The notes under the pieces: model-generated | What the model was told of the DNA's origin: nothing | Seen by the model: the letters and a program-made list of their open reading frames with translations, nothing else | Databases searched by the model: none | Assembly (NCBI GenBank): GCA_025617745.1 | Contig: CM046861.1 | Coordinates: 13,230,516 to 13,294,515, forward strand | Reading direction: 5' to 3' | DNA from: Heliocidaris erythrogramma | Lineage: Eukaryota; Echinodermata; Echinoidea; Camarodonta; Echinometridae | DNA length: 64,000 nt | Part shown: one piece after another, positions 32,640-43,603 of the stretch | Numbering within the stretch: the first letter of the stretch is position 1 | How the letters are laid out: each line of letters opens with the position of its first letter | Translations under genes and position numbers: made by a program

Positions 32640-33471
32640 CTGGAAATATATCAAAGAGAGTTGAGAACAATTATTTAGCATTAAACTCATAATGCATTTA
32701 AGAATTCGAATAAATACGTTTTATTGTGAGGAAAACTGATGGGCAATTCCAAGCGTTACGGAATGACATTCAAAAAATATTTTCAAGTTCAAAGAAGAAT
32801 ATTATGAACATCACATTATAAATATTTTCAAATTGATAGTGCAATACATACAACTATACGAGATGCTTTCAAAACTATACTGAGTTCGACCATTGTTCAA
32901 ATTTATAAAATATTAAGTATTATATTGCTTCGTGACGGACTGACACAAAAAGGACATGACTTTTCAACCGGAATAATCAATGCTCAAACTCTGTGAACTT
33001 TGAATATATCTAAAATATGATGCAAAATATGAAATGAAGCAGCGTTACGGACTGACCGTTACGGAGTGACTTCATGGGGAATAGTGTATAAAATTCATAT
33101 TATGTAAATAAGCATTTAAAACATAATTTGAAGCCCAGATTGAGCAAATAATTTGATAATTTTAATGACTTAAGATATCTTTGTTAAAAATAGCTCTATT
33201 AGTGTTTAATAATCTATAATTTATGCAAATTTTATTCATAAATTCATATTTTTGTTAAAAATTAGAATTTTGAAAAATTCTGAAGAGTATTCATTTGTGT
33301 AAAATGCTTCTGGTAAGTTTAAAAAAACATTCAGATAAATTTTTCATTACATTCCATTTTATATTGCATGAATTTTATTTTTTTATGGATATTTTATGTA
33401 TTCTACTGTATGTTCATTATTCATAAATTTTATCATATGATTTGCTTTTGTTTTTGATACTACCATCAGGT
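32640..33471. other. AT-rich intron
   Basis: No feature was found apart from two GTTACGGA-TGAC words near 33044-33070. Confidence 0.4.
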
Positions 33472-34193
33472 CTGTGAAGTTGTTTTGATATTCGTTATTC
33501 GTTATTCGATATTCATTTGATATTCATTTGATATTCAAAAATGCCTAAAATCGGATTTTTTTTTTCGACGTATGCCTGGCGCCCACGGTCCCCGATCTGA
33601 TGCCATGATGACCTTGACCTTGACCCCTCAAGGTCACGGTTCAAAATGGCGCCAAAAATGAATACTAGCTTTTTGACGAACTGAAAGTGGCCCCAAATCG
33701 AAGATTTTTCGACCCCTGCCTGGCACCCACGGTTCCCGATCTGATGACATGATGACCTTGACCTTGACCCCTCAAGGTCACGGTCAAAATGGCGCCAAAA
33801 ATGAATACTAGCTTTTTGACGAACTGAAAGTGGCCCAAAATCAAATTCATTTGATATTCAAAAATGCCAAAAATCGGATTATTTTTTCGTCCTCTGCCTG
33901 GCGCCCACGGTCCCCGAGCTGATGCCATGATGACCTTGACCTTGACCCCTCAAGGTCACGGTCAAAAATGAATACTAACTTTTTGACGAACTGAAAGTGG
34001 CCGATTTTTGACCGTGATCTTGAGGGGTCAAGGTCAAGGTCATCATGGCATCAGATCGGGGACCGTGGGCGCCAGGCATACGTCGAAAAAATAATCCGAT
34101 TTTAGGCATTTTTGAATATCAAATGAATATCCAATGAATATCAAATGAATATCGAATAACGAATAACGAATATCAAAACAACTTCACAGACCT
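33472..34193. mobile_element. Foldback element with four clusters of TGACCTTGACCTTGACC
   Basis: The ends are inverted: CTGTGAAGTTGTTTTGATAT at 33472 and its complement ending at 34193. They extend through ATTCGTTATTCG and TTTGATATTC words. Three direct copies (about 33560, 33705, 33880) and one inverted copy (about 34075 back to 34005) of a unit of about 150-180 bp carry CTGGCGCCCACGGTCCCCGA, GATGCCATGATGACC and TGACCTTGACCTTGACCCCT followed by CAAGGTCACGG. There is no transposase. It lies in the large first-to-second exon intron of the Reeler/EGF gene. Confidence 0.85.
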
Positions 34194-35020
34194 ACTACCA
34201 TCTAGGTCAATATTTAGTCATATAAAATACGGGACAATCAAACCAATAGAGGAAAGAAATACATCTCATTAACAAAAGGAATGAGAAAGTTTCCCCATTT
34301 GTTTAGTACAGCAAACATAAAATATCCAAATTATAAAATTTTATATCATTTTCATACAAGAATATGCTTTCATCATCTCTACTTTTGTCAATAATTCTCC
34401 GATATAATTAGCTGAACTGGTGTATAGGTTCAGGGTTTAATTAATAGTTTTGCAAAATTGACTTTAAAGTCATTCGGCAACATTATTTTTTTACGGAATG
34501 ACATCATTAATCATATCATAATTCATATGTAAAATATTTCTTCAAACAAAAAGCACATTATATTTTGTAGGTACATATATTAGGTACCTTGATTTACCTA
34601 TCAACTTTCATAACAAAATGACAGTTTTTTAAAGTTATAGTATCCAAGGTTACTGAAGTATTAGAGATTATGCAGAACAGAAACTAATGCTATTCTTGGT
34701 TACTATTTTACTTAAACTTTGTGTATGAAGCATATTTCAGAATACAAGTCGTATTAGTATGACCTTTGCTCTTCTTTTACAATTTATAATTGGTATCATT
34801 TACTGATTTAAAGATTATGTTAAGCATTTATGCAAATTCTCAGTATTCATAAATGTGAAAATATCTCACTTTTATCAGATTATGAAAACTTGGATATTTA
34901 CGTTTAATTTAACACCAGATTTGATCAGAAAAATTTGAAATTTTGGGGTTCATGTCCTGTTTCGCTTGCAATTGCCCTGATACAATAAATACCTGCAAAA
35001 GATATCCACTGACAGTTTAG
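34194..35020. other. AT-rich intron
   Basis: No feature was recognised. Confidence 0.4.
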
Positions 35021-35204
35021 GGCTGGTCACATTTGTCCGATAAAGTTAACGATAACAAGATTTTTCATTAAAGATACACCCTAGAGCTGCCGTATTATTT
35101 ACCAGTCATGATCATAACTCACACGTACAAACCAACCATATAGCAGGGTGTACCTATGATTGAAAATCTCGTTATCGTTATCGGACCTGTCTGACCAACC
35201 CTTC
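35021..35204. mobile_element. Small foldback (AGGGCTGGTCA...TGACCAACCCT)
   Basis: The left arm AGGGCTGGTCACATTTGTCC and GATAACAAGATTTTTCA are mirrored by TGAAAATCTCGTTATC and GTCTGACCAACCCT at the right end. The element is about 184 bp. A related right end lies at 31970-32026. Confidence 0.75.
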
Positions 35205-36133
35205 AGGCGTAGTAGAGGAGAGAGGCATAGCGTGGGTCCAGTGAATGAGATGGTACTGAGATAAGGGGGGGGGGGGGGGGAGTTGTCTTAATACGAATTA
35301 ATAAGGTTATCGAATGCAACTGAACTGACGACTCGAGTGCAACTGGCATTATTGTCACCATACATTGATTTGCAGGTACTGGGCCACATCTTATAAAAAG
35401 TTGCAATTAATTACAAATAATTTACAATTGATATCTATGTAGTAATGAGATAGAAGCTGCAATAGGAGCTGCGACCACTTTTTATCTCGGATTTTATATC
35501 AGTCTCCTATCTCTTGCGTGCCTATACATGTTGTACGCATGATACGCGCAGCTTTAAACGCTTACGCCAATCATAATGTGGGAAAGATAAAATAAAACTT
35601 AGAATAGGTATAGGGTAGGGGCTATTTTATCTCTAGGATGCACGGTGAGTGCGATATTTTGGACAAGTATGGTGCTAGTCGTGCGATCAAAATAAACAAA
35701 AAGAAAAAGACTACTGACTATATTTCTCAAGCAACATTCTCATATTCTTCTATTTCAAGATTTTTGCAAACATTACTAATATCACACTTTTAATGCTTGT
35801 GATGGTCTTCTAAAATCTCAGAAAGTATTTTCAAGAAGATCCTGTGAGGCATGCGTATTAAAAATTCGCGCTCTTTTGTCCCAGATACTGGCGGAGAGCA
35901 ATTCTATTGGTTCAGCATCATAAAACTTAAGTAAAATCTAACGACATTTATTATTGGTTAAGGCATCATAAATGGGCGTGTCTTAAATGAGATAAAATCT
36001 CGCTAAAACGGTTCTCAGAAAACCGATTTAAACATATTTTAAGGGTATTTTAAATTCACAACGAAGCTTGACTCTGGGGAAATGGGCAGGGGTTACCTTA
36101 AGTCTAAGTGAAGACAAATCCTCTTTCCTTATG
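35205..36133. other. Intron with a G run
   Basis: A poly-G tract lies at about 35262-35280. The rest is unremarkable. Confidence 0.4.
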
Positions 36134-36755
36134 GGCCCCGTTGTATATAAAACTTACCATTAACGGTAAATTTGCCATCTATGGTAACTCCCATGGAAAC
36201 CTTGATGTTAATTGGCTGTTGAGTGATGTTACCATAGTAGTACCATTGATAGCAGAATTAACATTAATGGTATGATGGGGAGCCCTATGTCTGCGCACCT
36301 AAGGTTTTGACCTGAAAATGAACAAGAATTTCTTTAATATTCCTCTAAAGCTTTATTTTATTTTATTCCTGATATTCTAAAGAGTAAGTTTGAAAAAAAT
36401 CTCATCAAAATTAGAGCAAGAACAATGCCATTTTCACAAGAAACGGTGGCCATGTCATTTCAACATTGAAAAAAATAATGGTGCCCAAGTCTGCGCACTC
36501 ATTCATTTTACACGCAGTTCGGAAGTTTTGACGTGAAAGACAACATTTTGAGGCTTGTGAATAAAATGTCTGAAATAAGACCGTTTATCATTGTTTTGAC
36601 TCGTTTTCTGCATGAATACCTATCGCTATGATAAAGATGAAAAGTTAGTGTTCGTTGCGTGTTTTGTTTTATTAGAATCGCGCAATTACGCGTGTGCGCA
36701 GACATGGGCACTGCGCAGACTTGGGCACTCTAGCCATAAGTTTTATGCAACGGGG
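36134..36755. mobile_element. Foldback element with GCCCCGTTG..TAAAACTTA ends and nested palindromes
   Basis: GGCCCCGTTGTATATAAAAC at 36135 and TAAGTTTTATGCAACGGGGC ending near 36755 are inverted. Inside, TACCATTAACGGTAAAT...ATGGTAAC and TTACCATAG...ATTAATGGTA form a smaller hairpin (36160-36275). GCGCAGACATGGGCAC words near 36480 and 36695-36728 form another inverted pair. Confidence 0.7.
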
Positions 36756-37054
36756 CAAGGTAGATTTACTACACTATAAAGATGAGTTAGCAATGACTCA
36801 ATAATATTGGTGGAATGGGTTAGTGGTGCATTCCAAGGTCATTTTCAAAAGTATTAATTTTACTTTCTATGAATATGTGAACAAATAAATGTCCAAAGGA
36901 AGCAAATTATAAAGAGTCTACATTTATCTGTGCGCTCAAATGGACAGACGTGAAGGATCCAACCGCATAGCCAGGATTTGATTTCATGCAGGGGGCGGTT
37001 GTGAGAACGTGAAGCGTGCGAAACTAAGGTGATGAGCAGGCAAAGCGTGCTCCC

Positions 37055-37545
37055 GTGGGGTGGGGGGGGGGGGTGCAGGGAAGGGGTTCCCCTTTCTAAA
37101 GCTCTGACGTTTTATAGCAAAGTTGAAAGAAAGATAACGGCTCGTAGCACCTTTATTAGGCGGAAAATTAGTTCGACACCGGACTGCTTTTCAATTATAT
37201 GGACGCAATACTACACTGTATGTAACAGGGGTGGGTGCAGGGGGGGGGGGGGAGTTCCCCCTCCCGCGCGAAGCGCCAAAACTTTGACGTTTTAGCAAGG
37301 AGTTATCACAAAACTCCTTGGTTTTAGCAAATTTAAGAGAAAGATAACGGCCCGTATAGCAAACAATTTCTTTCAGGCGGAAAATTATAGTTCGACGTCC
37401 TGACTGCTTTTCAGTTATTTGGACACAATATTGCACTGTTTGTAACAAGGGTGGGTGCAGGGAGTTATTTCCCCGTTCCCGCGCGAAGCGCCAAAACTTT
37501 GACGTTTTAGCAAATTTTGATTGACATATAACGGCTCGTAGCGCT
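37055..37545. repeat. Three-copy tandem repeat with TTTGACGTTTTAGCAA and GATAACGGC words
   Basis: The ordered blocks GGGGTGGGTGCAGG, GCGCGAAGCGCCAAAACTTT, GACGTTTTAGCAA, AAGATAACGGCTCGTA and GGCGGAAAATTA recur with a period of about 200-240 bp, beginning near 37060, 37227 and 37448. A G run interrupts the first two. The open frames over it are artefacts. Confidence 0.75.
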
Positions 37546-37742
37546 ATAGGCTTTTTTAATTCACTTCCCCAGCTTTTTCGCTCTCGGTTTTTAATTTTAT
37601 TTTAGGGGCTGAATAGGGGTGGTATGGCCCCCTTGTGCCCCCTGGCTACGCCTATGCCTATATGTAATGTACATACAAGCATATTATAATATATCAGAAG
37701 AGTCTACGCGCATTTCGTAGACTTCTGCATATTTTTGGCAAA

Positions 37743-37794
37743 ATTCGATATTTGTAAGGTCAGACAGTGCTGTCTGACCTTACAAATATCGAAT
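37743..37794. repeat. Perfect palindrome, 25-bp arms, 2-base centre
   Basis: The left arm (TTCGATATTTGTAAGGTCAG...) and the right arm (...CTGACCTTACAAATATCGAA) are exact complements around TG at 37768-37769. The loop is too small for a pre-miRNA. Confidence 0.9.
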
Positions 37795-38396
37795 ATTCGA
37801 ATTTTCGAATTTTCTCTTACACTCGTCATATGCGCTAAAAAATAACTGTTTTCTATTATCACTATTATATTCTATTGAAATCAAGGGTATCGTGTTTGCC
37901 ATTGTAGTTCTATTTGTTAGGGATGTTGTATTCGTCATACCTTATGAGGCGTGTAAGGCATACCATTCCCATTCAAAATACTATGCATTCACAAATCGCA
38001 ATCAGATATGGAATCTAAAAATAAACCTGGCGGAGCAGAAAAACAAGATCTTGAAGAACTATAGTCTTGTTTTTCTTGTTGTTGTTTTTTTTTCTTTTGT
38101 TTTGGTTTTTCTTTCTTTCTTTTCTTTTTTTTTTTTGAGGGGGGGGGGGTTGCAATACAAATACCCATTGCAAAGAAAAATTAACCTAATATTATAACTA
38201 TAATGGGGATTCCAGAAAGTGCACTTAACCATTATCTATAGATGAGATTGCTCATCGAAAAACTAAGGTTAGTATTCTACCTACTCAGTTCAAGTGTGAA
38301 AGTTTCATTCCATATGTATTGTTTTGTAACATGACACGATAGCCCTTTGTTGTCACTAATCATTAATGACCTTGGCATCTCTTTAGTAGCCCCTTG
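37795..38396. other. Spacer with T-rich and G-run stretches
   Basis: TTTTCTTT low complexity at 38070-38135 is followed by a G run. No exon was seen. Confidence 0.4.
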
Positions 38397-38636
38397 ATTA
38401 TTATTATTATCATTATTATCACCTTGACCATCATCATTATTACATTATTATTATTATCATTATTACTATTGTTATTATTATTATTATTATTATCATCATT
38501 ATTATTATTATTGTCATTTTTAATATTATTATCATTAGTAGTAGTAGTAGTAGTAGTGTTATCATTATTTTCACTATTATCATTATTATCATTATTTTTA
38601 TTACTATCTACTACTATTATTACTGTAATAATAATG
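38397..38636. repeat. (ATT/ATC)n microsatellite
   Basis: About 240 bp of imperfect ATT, ATC and AGT triplets. They encode poly-Ile/Leu or poly-Asn in spurious frames. Confidence 0.9.
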
Positions 38637-38639
38637 GCC

Positions 38640-38885
38640 AATTACATAGCGCTCATATCCGTCACGCAGTGACGCTCATGGCGCTTAGACATTATTACCC
38701 CGGTTATAGCCGAGCCGCCAAAGTAACAAGCGCTCAAGCATAATCAGGTTCCCATTTACACCTGGGTGGAGAGTGGTAAATGTAGATTAGTGTCTTGCCA
38801 AAGGACATTAGTGCCGTGGTAAGATTCGAACACCGGACCTTGTGATCTGCAGTCCGATGACTTGTCCACTAGACCACAACACCTC
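38640..38885 (-). mobile_element. tRNA-derived SINE
   Basis: In reverse, the head TGTGGTCTAGTGGACAAGTC (A box region) and GTGTTCGAATCTTACC (B box) are followed by CCTTTGGCAAGACACTAATC and CCACCCAGGTGTAAATGGGA. The 3' end reaches the adjoining ATT microsatellite, which may be its tail. Related to the SINE at 9901. Confidence 0.75.
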
Positions 38886-39190
38886 TCCTACATTGTTATA
38901 CATTCTTCATTTGCTGACAATTATAATTACGTGAACTTAAAACATCGTATATTTTTTCCCAATATTTTTCCTCCACAGGGATATTATTGATTTTCAGACG
39001 TATCAAATTAACAAATATATTCAAGGTAAATCGCATTTATAATGTAAATCCATAATACATTAATAAACCAAAATATTTAAAAATACAAATGTTTCTTGAA
39101 CTGTCATCTTCACAGAAGACAAACATAATTATTTTGAATAGTGTATTCATGGAATCCATGAAGAAAAAGCGAAACAACAGAAACACATAC
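38886..39190. other. AT-rich spacer
   Basis: No feature was recognised. Confidence 0.4.
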
Positions 39191-39267
39191 CGTCTGTTGA
39201 GAGCGAGAAGGACATTAATTCATATACTTCAACACATAGTTAATGCCCATTTGGCTCTCAATAGACG
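39191..39267. repeat. 77-bp hairpin, copy 1
   Basis: CGTCTGTTGAGAGCGAGAAG...CATTAA pairs with TTAATGCCCATTTGGCTCTC...TAGACG over about 27 bp with a few mismatches, leaving a loop of about 18-20 bases. A relative of equal length lies at 57779-57855. It is either a tiny MITE or a pre-miRNA-like hairpin. Confidence 0.7.
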
Positions 39268-39655
39268 ATACATGTATCATCTTTTAAATATTGTATATGA
39301 CCATGGAATTCCATCAATCGTCACAAAGCATTTTTTCGACGTGATCATAATTATTTACTGTTCTTAACTAATCCAAATTTTCTCCCTTTTGTTATGCAAA
39401 TTAACATATTCATATAAGGATGTTTTTACAGCAACGTGTTGTCCCTGATGTCTCTTTTCGGTTTTTCGACATCTTCTTTTTTGTCATGTGTATTCATAAT
39501 TTTGTTAACCACATTTTACAGTTTAGTAGAAGGAAATAAATGTGAATTTCATTTTCAACATCCATTCTATGCTGGAGAGAATCTTTACATGAAATACACA
39601 TGAACTTTGTCCTCTTGCCTTTCACGATTTATTCTGAACACTAGGTTTCTAACAA
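39268..39655. other. AT-rich spacer
   Basis: No feature was recognised. Confidence 0.4.
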
Positions 39656-39840
39656 TAGGAATAATAATAATAGGTGTTTCTTTTATAGCGCCTTACCAGT
39701 TACAATGTAACCGACCAAACCGCTTGCAGCATTATTACCCCAGTCACTACATTCGGTTGCGATTCTGCACATTACAGTGGACATTCTCCACTCCTCTGGG
39801 GAGCATTCCAGCCAGTCGCCTGTTTCCAAGTGATTGAACC
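39656..39840. repeat. SINE-like fragment
   Basis: An (AAT)n start, TTTTATAGCGCCTTACCAG and CAGCATTATTACCCCAGTCA resemble the tail region of the SINE at 38640-38740 (TAGCGCTC, ATTATTACCCCGG). It has no tRNA head, so it is a truncated copy. Confidence 0.5.
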
Positions 39841-40063
39841 ACTCGACTATATACGACACCTCAAATTCCTAACCTTTAATTTGATTTGATTTAGTTTGAA
39901 ATGTTATTTCCGTTTCAATATAAACATTTAAACGATACATAACCATGATAGCGATTCCCTGATTAACAAAATACATTTTTTTTTCATAAATAAATCCATA
40001 ATTAGCATAGTGCATTGTGATAGAATTTACATCTCTCCTTCCCCTGAAGCAAACAGGGCTTAC

Positions 40064-40289
40064 CAGTTAGACTCTGTCCTGCCTGGTAGAATGCAGGGTT
40101 CACGGAGATGGTGTAAGGACTGGCCGTGGTCTGGGCAGATACGCCATGACCTGAGGGTATCATATCGTTGCAGGCGGAAGAAGGAGCTCCCGTTGGAAGC
40201 GCGTTGCCGGAGGGAAACTGACACAGGACAAGGAACGTAACTGATCCAATGATGAGAGGTAGAAGTGTCCTCCTCATATTCGGCGCCAT
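40064..40289 (-). CDS. First coding exon: signal peptide and N-terminal half of the Reeler domain
   Basis: The start ATG at 40289-40287 gives MAPNMRRTLLPLIIGSVTFL, then VLCQFPSGNALPTGAPSSAC. A second Met at residue 5 is an alternative start. Residues 8-24 are hydrophobic, with likely cleavage after GNA at about residue 31. The mature part, PTGAPSSACNDMIPSGHG...YTISVNPAFYQAGQSLT, is the typical start of a Reeler domain. The donor GTAAGC follows, in phase 1. Joining to 32639 gives QSLTVTIST, which restores the domain across the intron. The open frame extends upstream of the ATG, but that part has no signal-peptide logic. Confidence 0.88.
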
Positions 40290-40412
40290 CTGTAACCACT
40301 CTCTTACCCTCCGATATGGGTACACCTGTATATTTAATACTTCCTCGTCGAGTCCCGTATGTCCTGCACACTGTGATTACTGTCCCTATAAGTAAATCTT
40401 CTTGACGCTTCA

Positions 40413-40420
40413 CCTTTATA
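40413..40420 (-). promoter_or_regulatory. Possible TATA box of the Reeler/EGF gene
   Basis: On the minus strand TATAAAGG lies about 125 bases upstream of the ATG and would place a transcription start near 40385. No other support is visible. Confidence 0.3.
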
Positions 40421-40882
40421 AGGCTATAAAGATGTACCCAACAATAGTTACATATATATCACTATCACTATATCAGTCTTCTTTGATTATTTCAAAAATT
40501 AATCCAAATATCGATGAAAGAGACTACCAGGAATGGTTCAAATTGAGGCGATAATCCTAGTCCTACACCGAAAAAATGTTCAGTTTGTGGCTTTCGCAAA
40601 TACATGGATGCACACGATTTCATATCTGAGCGGTCCTGCCGATTTGAATAGAAACCTTGATCCCCGGGATTTGGCACGAAAACGTTTTTCTTTCTTCTCT
40701 GGGTATTGTCTGCTTCATATTGAATTGGGGTATTGATCATATTTATTCAAATGTGAACAAACTGCATATTTTCTCCTATGATGTTTAATCCAAAGTGACA
40801 TGAAAGCGATGAGAAAGCTCATTTTCTCTTTAATAAGTGACTGTGCATCTTATTTTGAATCAAATTCATATCATCCAAATAT
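40421..40882. other. Intergenic spacer
   Basis: No coding or repeat signal is convincing. The short frames on both strands at 40492-40740 are complementary shadows. Confidence 0.4.
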
Positions 40883-41023
40883 CATTCTACAGAGCTTCCC
40901 TGATGTACATGCGCCATGCGCTAATGGAGGTACGTGTCAAAATACGAACCAAGAGAGTGAATTCCAGTGTTTGTGTTTAGCCGGGTTTACACTACAGGAG
41001 TCACGTGTGGAATCGGTGAGTCA
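40883..41023 (+). pseudogene. Decayed plus-strand EGF exon
   Basis: The plus strand reads APCANGGTCQNTNQESEFQC and LCLAGFT, then shifts. A 5-base insertion (CTACA) before GGAGTCACGTGTGG displaces the last turn (G-V-T-C) from the frame, and a GTGAGT donor follows at 41017. The region of C1 is also out of frame. The orientation is opposite to that of the Reeler/EGF gene, so this is a separate relic. Confidence 0.75.
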
Positions 41024-41662
41024 ATAGGATGTACATGAATAACCCGGGTAAAACCAATATATATATATTTTTTGCCATCATTTTATTTCACAAAGTAATG
41101 TTTAGCCCGGCTCACACGAGACGTCATTTGCTGACGTAAGGACCGCGTCAGTGACCTGTACGGGTCTTTTTGCCCGTCATTAAAGAGTGATATCGTTTAG
41201 AAGGTGATTACAAAATGAACCGTGCAAACAATACTTTTAATAACTGGCGTATGGGTTCATTGCCTTCACAGGCTTGATAAGCGCATGTCTGACGCAATCG
41301 ACATGATCGAAAGGACGCCTTGTATGAGCCGGACTTAAATTTTGTAGTTATCATGCCAATCAGGACGTGCTACTTTAGAAATATATAATTATATAATCAT
41401 ATATAAAAATATAATTTCTTCTAGCATCAGTTTATTTAGCTCTTAATTTGCTAAGACACAAATAACTAATAACCTTTCATTTTATTGGCATATCAAGAAA
41501 TTCCTGCGAATTGTACGCACATGAAAAAAATTGAAGAAACTGAAATAACTAATTTGAGGAATTTGCCTATTAATCTTTCGTCATTGTCATCAATGTCTCT
41601 GCTTTGTCTTCGGAATATAAGTATAACTCATCTCTGATCCATTCTTCCATGAATATGTTAAA

Positions 41663-41738
41663 AAGCCATCGCTTGCCATTCGAACCCTTGTACTAGTGGA
41701 GGAACGTGTGTCGGCGCCAATCAGGAATCTGAATATCA
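41663..41738 (+). pseudogene. Truncated plus-strand EGF exon
   Basis: It reads ACHSNPCTSGGTCVGANQES, EYQ and then stops matching at 41738, where unrelated sequence (GGGCAAATGATAGG...) begins. C1 to C3 are present and C4 to C6 are absent. It resembles the exon at 40883 (NQES-E-Q shared). Confidence 0.75.
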
Positions 41739-42012
41739 AGGGGCAAATGATAGGACCTTCCCCGCGCCCTCCCCCTAATCAGTGGCCTCGTAAAGTCACA
41801 CTGAATTTTCCGAATAAGACTTGTGCCCCCCCCCCCCATGTTGCTAGTGCCCCCTCAACTCTTCACTTTGCATTAACTTTAGTGCGCTTTCACTCTGATA
41901 CTGCGCCAGTCGATGACGTAGTCTACGTCAGCTAGTGACACCTCACGTGTAACGGACATTAGTGGTATATGGATATTAACATTCACTCTTATATAATATT
42001 ATTATATTTCAA

Positions 42013-42093
42013 GTTATCAGCTCATGTACGGAGAACTCTTGTGCAAACGGCGCGACTTGTAATGGGGGTCTTGATGAAGGGGCCTTTAGAGCC
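42013..42093 (+). pseudogene. Truncated plus-strand EGF exon
   Basis: After TTATCAG it reads SCTENSCANGATCNGGLDEG, AF, then runs into the minisatellite at 42093. The first three cysteines are present and the rest is lost. Confidence 0.7.
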
Positions 42094-42292
42094 CACAAAT
42101 GTAAAAATCTACCACAAATGGAAGAATAACCACAAAATAATGGAAAATCATTGCACCCGCAAATGTAAAAAAAAAACCCCATACACAAATGTTATAACAT
42201 GTCAACCACAAGTGTAAAAATAACCACAAATGTAAAAAAAAAAAAAATCGCCCACAAATGTAAACACATTTTGCCTACAAATGTAAAACCTT
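42094..42292. repeat. Minisatellite CCACAAATGTAAAAAT (about 20-25 bp units)
   Basis: CACAAATGTAAAA recurs about seven times with variable spacers. It directly follows the truncated EGF exon. Confidence 0.8.
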
Positions 42293-42668
42293 TGTCTGAC
42301 CAGGCAACAACTTGTGCATGCCAAATCCTGCTTAACAAAAGAAACTACCCAACCTATGAAACAGCTGAACCTTACCAAATATCTTGACACAAATAAGTTT
42401 TATGACGGGATAAAAGTATCTTCATTGAATGTACATGATTAAAAAAGTGGTTTGTTATGAGAAAATCCAGTGTTATGCATTCCACGGGTGATCATGAGTG
42501 TCATCGTATAGCTATAGTATACAGGTCAGTGGGTATCTCACAAAATGCACTGCTCTGACATTACTTTGTAAAGAAAATTTGGGGATCTCCATGACCGAAA
42601 CCATACTGTTCCTTAAATTTGCAAGCGAGCACAAAAAAGGGGGCGGGAGAAGACAATTTATTATCTTT
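42293..42668. other. Spacer
   Basis: No feature was recognised. Confidence 0.4.
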
Positions 42669-43357
42669 AAAATGTTATTTCGTCACTGTAAGATGCACTA
42701 GATAATTACTATGGAAAGTATACTATCCGGCCAACTTCATACCGGAATATTATTTATTCGGGTACCTCGCTGTCAAATATATGAGGATATGCGGGCACCT
42801 CGCCAGGATTGGCCGGTAAATACCATGGCGGGAAATACCCCCACCAAATTTTGAACAAAATGGGAAATACTGGGAAATACCGGGATATACTCAGAAAACA
42901 ATATTTTTCATCAATGAATTGCCTCATAATGTAAAAATTATTGGTTAAAGGGCAAGATTAAACACCTAGAGCATTGAAAGGTGACTTTTTCATGGTAAGG
43001 GTTCAAAAAGCTGCTTTAAATAATGAATGGGTACGCTATGGCTTCCTTTTAAGTTTGAAATGTCTTAGTGAGAAGTTTTAATTTATAAACAAATTCAAAT
43101 CAATTCAACTTCTATAACAAAATCCACTTTACCATAATGTTGAAATGCAATGAAATTCATAATAATAAACATGTAAAGTGTAAAAACCCTGGCATTATTC
43201 AAGTGGTATATATAGAACCAAACCTTATTAAAATTCAGTATGTGATTTGTCAGTTCCCATAATTGTCTGCATCGTAACTTGTAGGCAATTATAGATTTCG
43301 CCAAACAGAAATCATATTATACGAATCACTTTTTGTACAATGCAGAGGTCCGAATAG

Positions 43358-43507
43358 CAGAGGCGGATCCAGGGGAAGCCGAATGCCCCCCTCCCTCTTT
43401 GAAACCCAACTGGCATACCTTAAGTACACAATTAAAAAGTGCCTCCTTAATTATGTACTTTTCCGGCTCCCGGCCTTCTCTTTTACAAAATCCTGGATCC
43501 GCCCCTG
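43358..43507. mobile_element. CAG(G/A)GGCGGATCC-ended MITE, about 150 bp
   Basis: The tips CAGAGGCGGATCCAGG and CCTGGATCCGCCCCTG are inverted. An equal copy lies in the duplicate at about 44865-45015. The tips are hAT-like. Confidence 0.75.
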
Positions 43508-43603
43508 GGATAGTTTATATATATTTATGTCCAATTCAATGCAAAATATCAGGCGGAAATGGGGCATGTAACCGCCTGTTCTTTCTTACTGTAAGTGGAC
43601 CAG

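Larger units (their letters stand above)
888..40289 (-). other. Gene-level entry: secreted Reeler plus EGF-repeat protein gene, 5' end at right, continues past base 1
   Basis: Nine intact exons on the minus strand join in frame: 40289-40064 (signal peptide and start of Reeler), 32639-32390, 31047-30986 (end of Reeler), then EGF exons 30074-29961, 29400-29278, 28411-28295, 14930-14811, 4771-4652 and 1007-888. The Reeler part uses junction phases 1, 2 and 1. Every intact EGF exon starts and ends in phase 1 and has a length divisible by three. All acceptors end in AG and all donors begin with GT. Reeler domains occur in reelin, spondins and ferric-reductase-like proteins, and EGF repeats mediate extracellular contacts, so an extracellular matrix or adhesion role is inferred. 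No transmembrane exon or stop exon lies inside the window, so the C-terminus is unknown. Six decayed EGF exons lie among the good ones. The gene could be live with the damaged exons skipped, or it could be degenerating. Confidence 0.75.

Noticed and set aside
37743..37794. Transcription terminator or pre-miRNA
   Set aside because: The 2-base loop is too small for Dicer processing, and rho-independent terminators do not apply in this genome.
38363..38672. Poly-Asn and poly-Ile open frames on both strands
   Set aside because: Translation of an ATT/ATC microsatellite.
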